Source of the DNA: Flavobacterium hydatis
GTDB taxonomy: Bacteria; Bacteroidota; Bacteroidia; Flavobacteriales; Flavobacteriaceae
Direction of reading: 5' to 3'
Length of the DNA: 64,000 nt
NCBI RefSeq assembly: GCF_000737695.1
Contig: NZ_JPRM01000012.1
Coordinates: forward strand, 1 to 64,000
Positions 26,822-37,164 of this stretch are shown here, one piece after another (position 1 is the stretch's first letter; the number at the start of each line of letters is the position of its first letter). A program made the position numbers and the translations under genes. The notes under the pieces were generated by a model. The model did not search any database and had not been told where the DNA came from. It was given only the letters and a program-made list of their open reading frames with translations.

Positions 26822-27367
26822 ATGACTCATACTTATACAATCACAGGAATGACTTGCGATGGATGTCGTACTAAAGTAGAAAATGCATTAAATGCTATCG
26901 AAGGAATCGAAGCAAGTGTTACTTTAAATCCTCCATTGGCAACGATTACGATGGGAAAACATATTCCGACGGAGCAATTGCAAGCAGCATTAACTGCGGT
27001 TGGAAAGTATAGCATTGAAATGGCTATGAATCACGGACATGAAAAACCTGCGGACAAATATAGTACTACAGGACATGGAGATAAGAAATCAATAATGACT
27101 CATACTTATACTATTACAGGAATGACTTGTGATGGATGTCGTACGAAAGTAGAAAAAGCATTAAATACAGTAGAAGGAATCGAGGCAAGTGTTACTTTAG
27201 ATCCTCCATTGGCAACAATTAAGATGGAAAAACATATTCCGACAGTGAAAATGCAAGAAGCATTAACCGCAGTTGGAAAGTATGCCATTGAAATGACAAT
27301 GAATCATGGACAAGAAAAACCTACAAGCAAATCATGCTGTAGCGCTGACGGACATGAGCATAAACAA
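26822..27367. repeat. Tandem duplication of the HMA-domain DNA in copA
   Basis: The 273-bp unit starting ATGACTCATACTTATAC at 26822 is repeated from 27095 in the same frame. Both copies keep GMTCDGC and the sequence around it, with many synonymous and some amino acid differences. The period is exactly 91 codons. Confidence 0.8.
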
Positions 27368-29626
27368 GATCATAAGAAAGTAGCTGTACCGCATAATCAT
27401 ACGGGAGGTAAATATTATTGCCCAATGCATTGCGAAGGCGATAAAATGTATGATAAAGCGGGAGATTGCCCTGTATGCGGAATGGACTTAATACAAGAAC
27501 CAGCCGCTATACAGGTACAGCAATATACCTGCCCGATGCACCCAGAAGTTATTACGGATAGACCAGGTTCATGCCCGATTTGCGGAATGGATTTGGTGCC
27601 AATGGAGCCAACAGATACGGAGGAGAATAAGGTATATAAAGAGTTATTGCAAAAAATGAAAATTGCAATACTCTTTACTGTTCCTATCTTTTTTATTGCC
27701 ATGATAGAAATGATGCACGACAATCCGTTATTAAAAATAATGGACGTTGGGAAATGGAATTGGGTTCAGCTAATTTTCTCGCTTCCAGTGATATTTTACG
27801 CAGGTTGGATGTTTTTTGTTCGTGGATGGAAATCGATTGTAACTTGGAATTTAAATATGTTTACCCTTATCGCGATTGGTACAGGAATGGCATTTTTATT
27901 TAGTATCATAGGAATGTTTTTCCCAGAGATATTCCCAGAAGAGTTTAAATCAGGACACGGAACAATTCATCTTTATTTTGAAGCTGCAACAGTAATTATT
28001 ACGCTGGTTTTATTAGGGCAATTGCTAGAAGCTCGAGCGCATAGCCAAACGAGTGGTGCGATAAAAGAATTATTGAAACTGGCACCAACAGAAGCAACCC
28101 TAGTAATAGATGGTGTTGATAAAGTGATTGCTATTCATGATATTAAAAAAGGAGATTTACTACGAGTAAAACCTGGTGATAAAATTCCTGTAGATGGAAA
28201 AATTGTTACTGGAGAAAGCACGATAGATGAATCGATGATAACGGGAGAACCTATTCCTGTGGATAAAAAAGTAGACGATGTGGTATCGTCAGGAACTATC
28301 AACGGAAATAAATCATTTGTTATGATTGCCGAGAAAGTAGGTTCAGAAACGTTACTTTCGCAAATTATACAAATGGTTAACAATGCTAGTCGTTCCAGAG
28401 CGCCAATTCAGAAACTTGCCGATAGTATTGCTAAATATTTTGTACCAATTGTTGTTATTATTTCTGTTTTAACCTTTTTCATTTGGGCAAAATTCGGACC
28501 TGAACCAGCTATGGTTTACGGATTTATTAATGCGATTGCAGTATTAATAATTGCTTGTCCGTGCGCATTAGGTTTAGCCACGCCAATGTCTGTAATGGTT
28601 GGGGTTGGAAAAGGAGCACAATCGGGAATTCTGATAAAAAATGCCGAAGCTTTAGAAAAAATGGACAAAGTAAATGTTCTGATTACGGATAAAACGGGAA
28701 CAATTACAGAGGGAAAACCTTCGGTAGAGAAAATTGTTGCGCTACAATATTCAGAGGATGAACTGCTACAATACATCGCGTCTTTAAATCAATATAGCGA
28801 GCATCCTTTGGCGGAAGCCGTAGTAAAATTTGCAAAAGCTAAAAATGTTTCTTTGACGAAAGTCGATGATTTTGAAAACATCGCAGGAAAAGGAGTTATC
28901 GGAACTGCTATTGATAAAAAGATTGCATTAGGAAATAAAAAATTAATGGAGCAAGTAGGAGCAATTGTTTCTGGTGCTATCGAAGAAAAAATTATTGCCG
29001 AACAAAAATTAGGAAAAACAGTTTCGTATATCGCTGTAGATAAAAATGTGGTAGGATTTGTAACGATAACCGATGCTATAAAAGCAACGAGTGCTGCAGC
29101 TATAAAAGAATTAATGCGTCAAGGAGTTGAGGTAATCATGCTTACGGGAGATAATATAAATACTGCCAAAGCAGTTGCCGATGAGTTGCATTTAACTTCT
29201 TTTCAGGCAGGTTGTTTACCCGAAGATAAATTAAAAGTAATCGAAAAACTGCAAGCCGAAGGAAAAATTGTTGCTATGGCGGGAGATGGTATAAACGATG
29301 CACCAGCTCTAGCACAATCGGATATTGGGATTGCGATGGGAACAGGAACAGATGTTGCGATAGAAAGTGCCAAGATAACTTTGGTAAAAGGAGATTTGCA
29401 AGGAATTGTAAAAGCAAAAAACCTGAGTCACGCTGTAATGAGCAACATCAAGCAAAACTTATTCTTTGCTTTTATATATAATGTCTTAGGTGTGCCTGTT
29501 GCTGCGGGAGTTTTATTTCCGTTCTTCGGAATATTACTTTCTCCTATGATTGCTGCTTTGGCAATGAGTTTTAGTTCTGTGTCAGTTATTGTGAATGCAT
29601 TGCGATTAAGAAGTTTAAAACTTTAA
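26822..29626 (+). CDS. copA: Copper-translocating P1B-type ATPase with duplicated HMA domains
   Basis: A 934-residue heavy-metal ATPase. Two N-terminal HMA domains (residues about 1-70 and 92-160) each contain GMTCDGC. Two heavy-metal-binding modules follow (YYCPMHCEGD...CPVCGMD; YTCPMHPEV...CPICGMD). Transport residues are C579-P-C581 in IIACPCALGLATP. Phosphorylation is at D623 in DKTGTITEGKP; QYSEHPLAEAV and GDGINDAPALAQSD are also present. It pumps copper or silver out of the cytosol. The ATG at 26822 fits the first HMA domain; a TTG further up (26753) lies in a palindrome and is unlikely. Confidence 0.93.
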   Translation: MTHTYTITGMTCDGCRTKVENALNAIEGIEASVTLNPPLATITMGKHIPTEQLQAALTAVGKYSIEMAMNHGHEKPADKYSTTGHGDKKSIMTHTYTITGMTCDGCRTKVEKALNTVEGIEASVTLDPPLATIKMEKHIPTVKMQEALTAVGKYAIEMTMNHGQEKPTSKSCCSADGHEHKQDHKKVAVPHNHTGGKYYCPMHCEGDKMYDKAGDCPVCGMDLIQEPAAIQVQQYTCPMHPEVITDRPGSCPICGMDLVPMEPTDTEENKVYKELLQKMKIAILFTVPIFFIAMIEMMHDNPLLKIMDVGKWNWVQLIFSLPVIFYAGWMFFVRGWKSIVTWNLNMFTLIAIGTGMAFLFSIIGMFFPEIFPEEFKSGHGTIHLYFEAATVIITLVLLGQLLEARAHSQTSGAIKELLKLAPTEATLVIDGVDKVIAIHDIKKGDLLRVKPGDKIPVDGKIVTGESTIDESMITGEPIPVDKKVDDVVSSGTINGNKSFVMIAEKVGSETLLSQIIQMVNNASRSRAPIQKLADSIAKYFVPIVVIISVLTFFIWAKFGPEPAMVYGFINAIAVLIIACPCALGLATPMSVMVGVGKGAQSGILIKNAEALEKMDKVNVLITDKTGTITEGKPSVEKIVALQYSEDELLQYIASLNQYSEHPLAEAVVKFAKAKNVSLTKVDDFENIAGKGVIGTAIDKKIALGNKKLMEQVGAIVSGAIEEKIIAEQKLGKTVSYIAVDKNVVGFVTITDAIKATSAAAIKELMRQGVEVIMLTGDNINTAKAVADELHLTSFQAGCLPEDKLKVIEKLQAEGKIVAMAGDGINDAPALAQSDIGIAMGTGTDVAIESAKITLVKGDLQGIVKAKNLSHAVMSNIKQNLFFAFIYNVLGVPVAAGVLFPFFGILLSPMIAALAMSFSSVSVIVNALRLRSLKL

Positions 29627-29636
29627 AAACTAAAAG

Positions 29637-31892
29637 ATGAAAATTTATCCAATACTTATATTATTGCTTTTTGCAATAAGCACAACCGCGCAAAAAATTG
29701 TGAGGTATGATTTATATGTAAAAGATACGTTGGTAAATTTTACAGGTAAATCCAAAAGGGCAATTGCTGTTAATGGGCAAATCCCAATGCCAACGCTTAC
29801 TTTTACTGAAGGGGATATTGCCGAAATTCATGTACATAATCAACTGAAAGAAAGTACATCTTTGCATTGGCACGGTATATTTTTGCCTAATCAGGAAGAT
29901 GGCGTTCCTTTCCTGACGCAAATGCCAATAAAACCTGGAGAAACGTATGTGTATAAATTTCCAGTTATCCAAAACGGAACACATTGGTATCATAGCCATA
30001 GCGGAATGCAGGAGCAAATAGGGATGTATGGTTCATTAATAATGAAGAAAAAAACTGATGATCCTGATTTTAGAAAAGGGATTGATGACTTGCCTACAAT
30101 TCCTGTTATGTTAAGCGAATGGACAGATTATAATCCGGATAATGTACATAGAATGTTGCATAATGCTTCGGATTGGTTTGCGATTAAAAAAGGAACAACA
30201 CAAAGTTATACCGAAGCTATAAAAGCAGGACATTTTAAAACCAAAGTCAACAACGAATGGAAACGTATGATGGCAATGGATGTAAGCGATGTATATTATG
30301 ACGCATTTTTAATTAACGGGAAAAAAGAAAATGAATTTCCGCAGCCATTTAAAGCGGGAGATAAAGTACGGTTGAGAATTTCAAATGGAGGAGCTTCGTC
30401 TTATTTTTGGCTTACCTACGCTGGAGGAAAAATTACGGTCGTAGCCAATGATGGAAACGACGTAGTTCCTGTAGAAGTAGACAGACTGATTATTGGAGTA
30501 TCCGAAACTTATGATGTTGTGGTTACAATTCCAGCCGATGATACAGCATTTGAATTTTTGGCTACGCCAGAAGATCGAACAAAATCGACTTCGATATATT
30601 TAGGAAAAGGAATAAAACAATTGACAAGTCCTTTGCCAAAACTCGATTATTTTGAGGGAATGAAAATGATGAATGGCATGATGAACATGGATGGAACCAT
30701 GAATGAGATGGGAATGGGAATGAGTTTGCAAAAGATGGATATGAATGCTGTAATGTATCCCGAGATTACAGGAAGCGGAACTAAAGAAGTGAAACATACG
30801 CCCGAAGAATCAATGAAAATGGATGATGGAGAAAAAATGGATCATTCAAACCATAACATGGAAGCTAGTTCTACAGATATTGTAACATTAAATTACAGTA
30901 TGCTAAAATCGCCTACAGTAACTACATTACCCAAAGATGCTCCGGTAAGAGAATTGCGTTTTGAATTAACGGGAAATATGAATCGGTATTTGTGGAGTAT
31001 GGATAATAAAGTATTATCTGAATCCGATAAGATTTTAATTAAAAAAGGAGAAACATTACGAATCGTATTGTACAATAACTCGATGATGCGTCACCCAATG
31101 CATTTACACGGGCATGACTTTAGGGTATTAAACGGACAAGGGGAATATTCGCCATTAAAAAATGTATTGGACATTATGCCAATGGAAACTGATACGATTG
31201 AGTTTAGCGCCAATGCTGATGGAGATTGGTTTTTTCACTGTCATATTCTATACCACATGATGGCGGGAATGAATCGTGTTTTTAGTTACGAGAATTCAAC
31301 ACCAAATCCGTTATTGCCAGACAAAGAATGGGCGTACCGACAATTACAAAAAGAAAGTAATATGAGCCATATTATGGCGGAGAATGATTTTGCAACCAAC
31401 GGGAATGATGGTAGAGCGATGGTGCAAAACGCACGTTGGAGTTTTGGTACAGAGTGGAGATTAGGATATAATAATGAGCACGGTTATGAAACCGAGACAC
31501 ATATAGGACGATATATTGGCAAGAATCAATGGTTTATGCCATTTATAGGATTTGATTGGCGTTATAGAAAATTTGGACATGATGAGGTTGAGAAAAATAT
31601 GTTTGGGCAAAAAAATACCAAAGACAATCGTTCCGTATTAAGTATCGGTGCTGATTATATCTTGCCTTGGTTAGTTATCGCACAAGCCGAAGTTTTTACA
31701 GATGGAAATGTCCGATTACAATTATCGCGAGAAGATATTCCGATTTCGCCAAGAATACGAATGGCTTTTATGGTAAATACAGACAAAGAATATATGGGAG
31801 GTTTAAAATATATACTGACCAAAAATTCAGGAATTTCTACACATTATGATAGCGATATGGGTTGGGGGTTTGGCTTAACGCTTAATTATTGA
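29637..31892 (+). CDS. Multicopper oxidase with C-terminal CopB-like region
   Basis: A 751-residue secreted oxidase. After a signal peptide (residues 1-18, ending TTAQK) come three cupredoxin domains with copper motifs HWHG, HWYHSHSG, HPMHLHGHDF and WFFHCHILYHMMAGM. A Met-rich stretch around residues 340-410 (MKMMNGMMNMDGTMNEMG, then MKMDDGEKMDHSNHNM) is typical of CopA-type copper oxidases. From about residue 560 a further 190 residues, rich in beta-strand, resemble the outer-membrane copper protein CopB (FIGFDWRYRKFG; LSIGADYILPW). It probably oxidises Cu(I) in the periplasm. It is 10 bp after copA. Confidence 0.87.
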   Translation: MKIYPILILLLFAISTTAQKIVRYDLYVKDTLVNFTGKSKRAIAVNGQIPMPTLTFTEGDIAEIHVHNQLKESTSLHWHGIFLPNQEDGVPFLTQMPIKPGETYVYKFPVIQNGTHWYHSHSGMQEQIGMYGSLIMKKKTDDPDFRKGIDDLPTIPVMLSEWTDYNPDNVHRMLHNASDWFAIKKGTTQSYTEAIKAGHFKTKVNNEWKRMMAMDVSDVYYDAFLINGKKENEFPQPFKAGDKVRLRISNGGASSYFWLTYAGGKITVVANDGNDVVPVEVDRLIIGVSETYDVVVTIPADDTAFEFLATPEDRTKSTSIYLGKGIKQLTSPLPKLDYFEGMKMMNGMMNMDGTMNEMGMGMSLQKMDMNAVMYPEITGSGTKEVKHTPEESMKMDDGEKMDHSNHNMEASSTDIVTLNYSMLKSPTVTTLPKDAPVRELRFELTGNMNRYLWSMDNKVLSESDKILIKKGETLRIVLYNNSMMRHPMHLHGHDFRVLNGQGEYSPLKNVLDIMPMETDTIEFSANADGDWFFHCHILYHMMAGMNRVFSYENSTPNPLLPDKEWAYRQLQKESNMSHIMAENDFATNGNDGRAMVQNARWSFGTEWRLGYNNEHGYETETHIGRYIGKNQWFMPFIGFDWRYRKFGHDEVEKNMFGQKNTKDNRSVLSIGADYILPWLVIAQAEVFTDGNVRLQLSREDIPISPRIRMAFMVNTDKEYMGGLKYILTKNSGISTHYDSDMGWGFGLTLNY

Positions 31893-32052
31893 ATTGTGTA
31901 GAATGTGAAATGCGAGAAGTGAAAAGCTAAACTGTATTTTAAAAGAAAACCATATAAGTTATAAGAAAATATAAGTTTTAAAAACTTAAATGGACTTACA
32001 TAACTTATATGGTTAAACTAAAATGTTATTTTTTGTTAATCGCTTTCTTGGG

Positions 32053-33102
32053 TTACAAATTATACAGATAACTTTTTTTGCGGATGATTTTTCCGTTTTC
32101 GGTTTCTTTAAATTTAGGAACAAAAATAATCTCTTTCGGTTTTTGGTATTTGTCCAGACTATCAAATATTGTATTATCAATAGGATGTTTTTCGCCTTCG
32201 ATAACCAAAACCAATTTTTCGCCTAGAGCAGTATCAGGAACACCAATTACAAAATAGCGGGCATCTATTTTTCCAGAAAGTTTTTCTTCTATTTGCTCCG
32301 GAATTAATTTTATACCACCACTATTAATAACGTTATCAATTCTTCCTAAAAATATAAACTGATGATCGTTTATCAATTCTACAATATCATTGGTTATGAT
32401 TGTTTCGCTAGAAATAGTTGGAACATTAATAACAAGACAATTTCTATCATCTTGCGATATTTGTACGTGAGGTAAAACCGTAAAAGCTTCCTCACCAACT
32501 TCTTTAGCAGCAATATGAGTAATAGTCTCAGTCATGCCGTAAGTTGCGTACACTTTTGTTTTTAGTTTAGATACACTTTTTATAAGCGTAGCATCCATTG
32601 CAGCGCCACCTACAATAAGTTTTTTTACATTTTTAAGTTCAGATAAAGAATTCTGAACCTGCAAAGGAACCATTGCTACAAAATCGTATTTAGTTGTGTT
32701 GTTTGTGAGAGGATGTAGGCTAGGAGCAACAAAATCAACATCCAGACCTAGAATTAAACTCCTTACAATCATCATTTTTCCAGCAATATACTGAGTAGGC
32801 AAGCAATGCAATGCTTTATCACCAGGATGTAAATCAAAGAAATCACCTGTTGCAAGAGCCGACTCAATCATAGCTTGTTTTTGTAACTGAATCACTTTTG
32901 GATCTCCTGTAGTTCCCGATGTAGTTATCTCGATATAAGATTTCTCATCAAACCAATCCAGGATAAATTCACCAATAGCCCTTTCATAAGCTTCGCCTTC
33001 CTTAACGAAGCTATAAGCTATCTGAGACAAGTCTTCTCCATTAAAATGATCTCCATTTAATTTGAAGAAATTGTGGACGTTTTTATACGTTATTTTTGAC
33101 AT
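32053..33102 (-). CDS. menE: o-succinylbenzoate-CoA ligase
   Basis: A short AMP-forming ligase of 349 residues if translation starts at Met MSKITYKNVHNFF (33102); the first Met further up lies within the neighbouring gene. The nucleotide-binding loop is TTSGTTGDPKVIQL. The family motif YGMTETITHIA and the C-terminal YFVIGVPDTALGEKLVLVIEG-type hinge follow. In Bacteroidota this short type is MenE, which activates o-succinylbenzoate in menaquinone synthesis. It lies 10 bp after the CPBP gene. Confidence 0.85.
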   Translation of the reverse strand: MSKITYKNVHNFFKLNGDHFNGEDLSQIAYSFVKEGEAYERAIGEFILDWFDEKSYIEITTSGTTGDPKVIQLQKQAMIESALATGDFFDLHPGDKALHCLPTQYIAGKMMIVRSLILGLDVDFVAPSLHPLTNNTTKYDFVAMVPLQVQNSLSELKNVKKLIVGGAAMDATLIKSVSKLKTKVYATYGMTETITHIAAKEVGEEAFTVLPHVQISQDDRNCLVINVPTISSETIITNDIVELINDHQFIFLGRIDNVINSGGIKLIPEQIEEKLSGKIDARYFVIGVPDTALGEKLVLVIEGEKHPIDNTIFDSLDKYQKPKEIIFVPKFKETENGKIIRKKSYLYNL

Positions 33103-33112
33103 TTGAGTTTGG

Positions 33113-34057
33113 TTATAGTTTAATAGTTTCAGACTTATTTTCAATAACGATTTCACCCGTTAATTTTTCTTTCCAATTAGTCCAGTTGTATTTTTTGCTA
33201 AAAATATATAGCATGATAGGGTAAATAACAATAACTGGTAAAATGATATCTATACCAGCCGAAGGTTCGGATATATCTTTAAAAACCGAGTGCGTTTGGA
33301 ATACTGACCAATCTGAGGTAACTAATAAAGCACCAACTAAATTATTGGCCGCATGAAAACCCAAGGCAAGTTCTATGCCTTCATCCATCAAGGTAATAAT
33401 TCCTAAAAATAATCCAGTACCAATATAATATACCATAACGATATAGCCCATTTTTGTCACTTCGGGATTAAAAATATGCATAGTGCCAAAAATAACAGAA
33501 GTCATTACTAACGGGAACCATTTGTTTCTTGCCAAATTTGCAAACCCTTGCATTAAATACCCACGAAAAACATACTCTTCTGTACTAGTCTGGATAGGGA
33601 TTAAAAGAGTTCCTATTATAAATAAAATAGCAAAGGGAATAGGCTTAAAGTTAATTACAAAATCCTCCGGGCTAGTATAATAAAATAAAACAGTTAGTGC
33701 AGCAGTAATAATTCCCCAAAGAGTAAATGAAAATAAGATACGATTCCAATCTACTTTTGGCCTAGAAGTAGTTACGGACAAAAGAGTTTGATGATGTATA
33801 TAACGTACCACAAAGTACACTCCTGCCAAGGCAAATACAAACGAAATTAAGATAAGAAATAAGGTCACATTCGATTCAAAAATCTTCATTATACCAGCTT
33901 CAGTCGTTGGATAAGGTATTTTGTTTACAAGAGTCTGATATAATATGGCGAGTGTAAGTGGAATTTGACCAACAAAAGATGCTGTAATTATAAAGACGGA
34001 ACCTAATAAATATCTCCAAAATTTGTTTTTTTCTTTAACTCCTTGTTCTAGAAACAT
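33113..34057 (-). CDS. CPBP family intramembrane metalloprotease
   Basis: A 314-residue membrane protein with about eight helices. The Abi/CAAX catalytic set is EEYVFRGYLMQG (ExxxR type, with the EE pair), and the second His-bearing motifs are FGTMHI and GFHAANNLVGALL. CPBP members cleave prenylated or unknown membrane substrates; specificity is not clear. Its stop is 10 bp upstream of the menE start, so the two are likely co-transcribed. Confidence 0.88.
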   Translation of the reverse strand: MFLEQGVKEKNKFWRYLLGSVFIITASFVGQIPLTLAILYQTLVNKIPYPTTEAGIMKIFESNVTLFLILISFVFALAGVYFVVRYIHHQTLLSVTTSRPKVDWNRILFSFTLWGIITAALTVLFYYTSPEDFVINFKPIPFAILFIIGTLLIPIQTSTEEYVFRGYLMQGFANLARNKWFPLVMTSVIFGTMHIFNPEVTKMGYIVMVYYIGTGLFLGIITLMDEGIELALGFHAANNLVGALLVTSDWSVFQTHSVFKDISEPSAGIDIILPVIVIYPIMLYIFSKKYNWTNWKEKLTGEIVIENKSETIKL

Positions 34058-34167
34058 GTATTTTTAATTTAAAATAGTACTTCGATTTATTGCATAAATC
34101 TTATTTTTGCTAGCACTAATTTACCTTTTTTTATTTCAATTATCTTTACTTCTTTAAAAAAATAAAA

Positions 34168-34518
34168 ATGATACAAATATATCACAACCCACGTTGCGGG
34201 AAATCAAGAAATTGTCTGGCTTTTGTCGAGAACACAAAACAAGAATATGAGATAATCCCATATCTTACCGAAACACCTTCGTTTGATGCATTAAAAGAAT
34301 TGCTTCATAAACTAAATTTAAAACCGTTAGAGCTAGTTCGAACAAAAGAAAAAATCTGGGCAGAAAACTTCAAGAATAAAACAATGACCGATGCTGAGGT
34401 TATACAAGCAATGGTCGATAACCCTATTTTAATAGAAAGACCAATAGTTGTAAAAGATGGCAAGGCTATTATAGGTAGAGATTTAGAATTGCTAAAACCT
34501 TTTTTAGAAACATTATAA
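34168..34518 (+). CDS. ArsC/Spx family reductase-like protein
   Basis: A 116-residue ArsC-family protein. The redox Cys is C10 in NPRCGKSRN, and the family end RPIVVKDGKAIIGR is present. This is the glutaredoxin-coupled arsenate reductase type (Pfam ArsC). No arsenite pump is adjacent, so arsenate reduction is not confirmed; a general thiol role is equally possible. Confidence 0.85.
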   Translation: MIQIYHNPRCGKSRNCLAFVENTKQEYEIIPYLTETPSFDALKELLHKLNLKPLELVRTKEKIWAENFKNKTMTDAEVIQAMVDNPILIERPIVVKDGKAIIGRDLELLKPFLETL

Positions 34519-34566
34519 AGAGGGTTGTTAACATTTTTTTATGATTTTTCATTTTAAACCTACAGT

Positions 34567-34574
34567 TACATTTG
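34567..34574 (+). promoter_or_regulatory. Bacteroidota -7 promoter box for the TonB receptor gene
   Basis: TACATTTG matches TAnnTTTG, 32 bp before the ATG at 34606. Confidence 0.5.
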
Positions 34575-34605
34575 CAGTCTAAAAGCCAAATAGAAACTAC
34601 CAAAA

Positions 34606-37095
34606 ATGAAAAAAAATCAATTAATCATCATGCTTGTATTCCTCTTTACAAGCATGCTCAGTTTTGCTCAGCAACCAGAAGGGCAAAGAGTAAAAGTAAA
34701 AGTTACTGGTAAAGTTGTCGAGAAAACAACAAACCAACCCTTAGAATATGCTACAATTACTCTGGTAAATGCTAAAAACCCAAAAGCAATTGCAGGAGGA
34801 ATAACCAACAATAAAGGAGAATTTAGTGTAGATGCAATTCCTGGTGTTTATGATATTAAGATTGAATTTATTTCATTCAAAGTAGTCGAAATCAAACAAA
34901 AAAAGATAACAGAAAATACCGATTTAGGGCAGGTAGGATTATCTGAAGATACCAATCAGCTTAATGAAGTTGTAGTTCGTGCCGAAAAATCTACAGTCGA
35001 AATTAAACTCGACAAAAAAGTATATAATGTAGGTCAGGACATGATTGTAAAAGGAGGAACGGTAAGCGATGTTCTAGATAATGTACCATCAGTTTCTGTA
35101 GATACCGAAGGAAACGTAAGCTTAAGAGGAAGTGATAATATCAGAATCTTAATAGATGGTCGACCATCAAACGCTATAAACGTAGCCGAAGCATTACGCC
35201 AAATCCCAGCCGATGCAATCGATAAAGTTGAGGTAATCACAAATCCATCAGCACGATATGATGCCGAAGGAGGTTCAGGATTAATTAATATCATCCTTAA
35301 AAAAGGGAAAAATCAAGGATTCAACGGAACTTTTATTGCCTCTACAGGAATCCCAGAAACCTACGGAGTAAGTGCAAATGCAAATTATAAAACCGAAAAA
35401 TTAAACTACTTTACTACTGCGGGATATAATTACAGAACCAATGAAGGAGGAGGATTAACAAATTCTGAATATTTTAATCCAGATGGTTCAATAAAAAACT
35501 TTCTAAATGAAGATCGTGATACCAAAAGAATCAGAAAAGGGTTTAACGGAAGAGCAGGAGTAGAGTGGGCAATTACGCCAACAACATTCTGGACAAATGC
35601 GATAAATTACCAAAAGAATTCAGGAGAAGACCGAGATTTAATCAACTACAATAATTATGACAACGGTTATAATTTTACCAAATCAACATACAGATTAAAT
35701 GATGGAGTTACAGGAAGCGGGAACGTAGAGTACACGTCAAACTTAATAAAAAACTTCAACGACAAAGGACATAAACTTACTGCCGATTTATCTATTTCTA
35801 GAAACACCGATGATGGTAATAGTCTTATTACCGGTTCAGATAATTTTAATAACACATTAAACGACCAAGTACAAAAACAAGTTCAAATTCAGGCAGATTA
35901 CGTACTTCCTATAAAAGAAGGAAGCCAGTTTGAGGCAGGATACAAAGGTAGTTTTGGAGATTTAAATAATGAGTATTATGTACTAGACGACCAAGGAGAA
36001 AAAATCGGGAATTTATCAAACACCTTAGAGTACAAAGAAAACATAAACGCGATTTATACACAGTACGGATTTAAAGTAAATAAGTTCTCTTATTTATTTG
36101 GTTTACGTTGGGAAGACACCAATATTCAGGTTAACTTATTAGATACTAATGAATATAATACTAAAAAGTACAACAACCTATTCCCAAGTGCTTTTATCAG
36201 TTATGCAATATCAGATCAAAGTAATTTCTCGGCAAGTTACAGCAAGCGTTTATCTAGACCAAGAGGACGTTTCATGAATCCAGCAACAAATTACTCAAGT
36301 AATATTAATATTTTTCAGGGAAATCCAGATTTAGATCCGTCTTTAACCGATAAGTATGATATAGGATATATTATGCGTTGGGATAAAGTAACCTTTAATA
36401 CATCGGCATATTTAGAAGACACAAAAGATGTGTTTAGTTTTGTGCGATCTCCAACAGGTGATGTTGTAGATTCTGATGGTGATGTCGTAACCCCTACACC
36501 GGGTCAACCAGTTGAAGGAATTCCAGTTATCTTAAGTAAACCAATTAACTTAGGGAAAGAACAAAAATTTGGTTTCGAGTTTACACTAAATTACACGCCA
36601 TACAAGTGGTGGAGAATAAACAGTAATTTTAACTTTTACAATGTAAAAACTACAGGGAATAATAGTTATATCGATGCAACAGGAGTAGAAGTAGTTCAAA
36701 ATTTAGATAATCAGGCAAACTCTTGGTATGCAAGAATCAACTCAAAACTGACTTTACCATACAAAATCGATTGGCAGTTAACAGGAATGTATAACGGAGC
36801 GCAAAAAACAGCACAAGGAAAAAACCTAGGGCAATTTGGTATGAATACTGCATTTAGCAAAGACATACTAAAAGACAAAGCGACAGTAGCATTTAATATA
36901 AGCGATATTTTCAACTCAAGAATAATGAGGTCATATACCTATCTTGAAGATCAAACATCATATAGTGAAATGCAATTTCGTAAACGACAGTTCAATCTTT
37001 CTTTTACTTATAGATTTAATAAGCCTAAAAACGAAAGAGAAAAACAAGGGCCTAAAAATGAAGGAGGCGAAGGTGGAGGAGAGTTTCCTGGATAA
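34606..37095 (+). CDS. TonB-dependent receptor family outer-membrane protein
   Basis: An 829-residue outer-membrane protein. Signal peptide (ending SFAQQ, residue 22), CarboxypepD_reg-like domain (TGKVVEKTTNQPLEYATITL), a plug (GTVSDVLDNVPSVSVDTEG; IRILIDGRPSN; VEVITNPSARYDAEG) and a large OMP_b-brl_3 barrel. The C-terminus FNKPKNEREKQGPKNEGG is a charged, Gly-rich tail after the last strand. Substrate unknown. A strong terminator follows. Confidence 0.88.
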   Translation: MKKNQLIIMLVFLFTSMLSFAQQPEGQRVKVKVTGKVVEKTTNQPLEYATITLVNAKNPKAIAGGITNNKGEFSVDAIPGVYDIKIEFISFKVVEIKQKKITENTDLGQVGLSEDTNQLNEVVVRAEKSTVEIKLDKKVYNVGQDMIVKGGTVSDVLDNVPSVSVDTEGNVSLRGSDNIRILIDGRPSNAINVAEALRQIPADAIDKVEVITNPSARYDAEGGSGLINIILKKGKNQGFNGTFIASTGIPETYGVSANANYKTEKLNYFTTAGYNYRTNEGGGLTNSEYFNPDGSIKNFLNEDRDTKRIRKGFNGRAGVEWAITPTTFWTNAINYQKNSGEDRDLINYNNYDNGYNFTKSTYRLNDGVTGSGNVEYTSNLIKNFNDKGHKLTADLSISRNTDDGNSLITGSDNFNNTLNDQVQKQVQIQADYVLPIKEGSQFEAGYKGSFGDLNNEYYVLDDQGEKIGNLSNTLEYKENINAIYTQYGFKVNKFSYLFGLRWEDTNIQVNLLDTNEYNTKKYNNLFPSAFISYAISDQSNFSASYSKRLSRPRGRFMNPATNYSSNINIFQGNPDLDPSLTDKYDIGYIMRWDKVTFNTSAYLEDTKDVFSFVRSPTGDVVDSDGDVVTPTPGQPVEGIPVILSKPINLGKEQKFGFEFTLNYTPYKWWRINSNFNFYNVKTTGNNSYIDATGVEVVQNLDNQANSWYARINSKLTLPYKIDWQLTGMYNGAQKTAQGKNLGQFGMNTAFSKDILKDKATVAFNISDIFNSRIMRSYTYLEDQTSYSEMQFRKRQFNLSFTYRFNKPKNEREKQGPKNEGGEGGGEFPG

Positions 37096-37117
37096 GGAAA
37101 CCTCGTAAATAAAAAAA

Positions 37118-37147
37118 AGGACTCGTGTAAACGGGTCCTTTTTTTAT
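37118..37147 (+). terminator. Rho-independent terminator after the TonB receptor gene
   Basis: AAGGACTCG and CGGGTCCTT form a GC-rich stem with TGTAAA in the loop, followed by TTTTTTT. Confidence 0.85.
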
Positions 37148-37164
37148 GTAGTAATCAAATTAAT

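Noticed and set aside
27415..28776. Minus-strand ORFs inside copA
   Set aside because: They are antisense shadows of a P-type ATPase with all its catalytic motifs.
34168..34518. Arsenic resistance operon
   Set aside because: Only an ArsC-family gene is present; no ArsR, ArsB or Acr3 is near.
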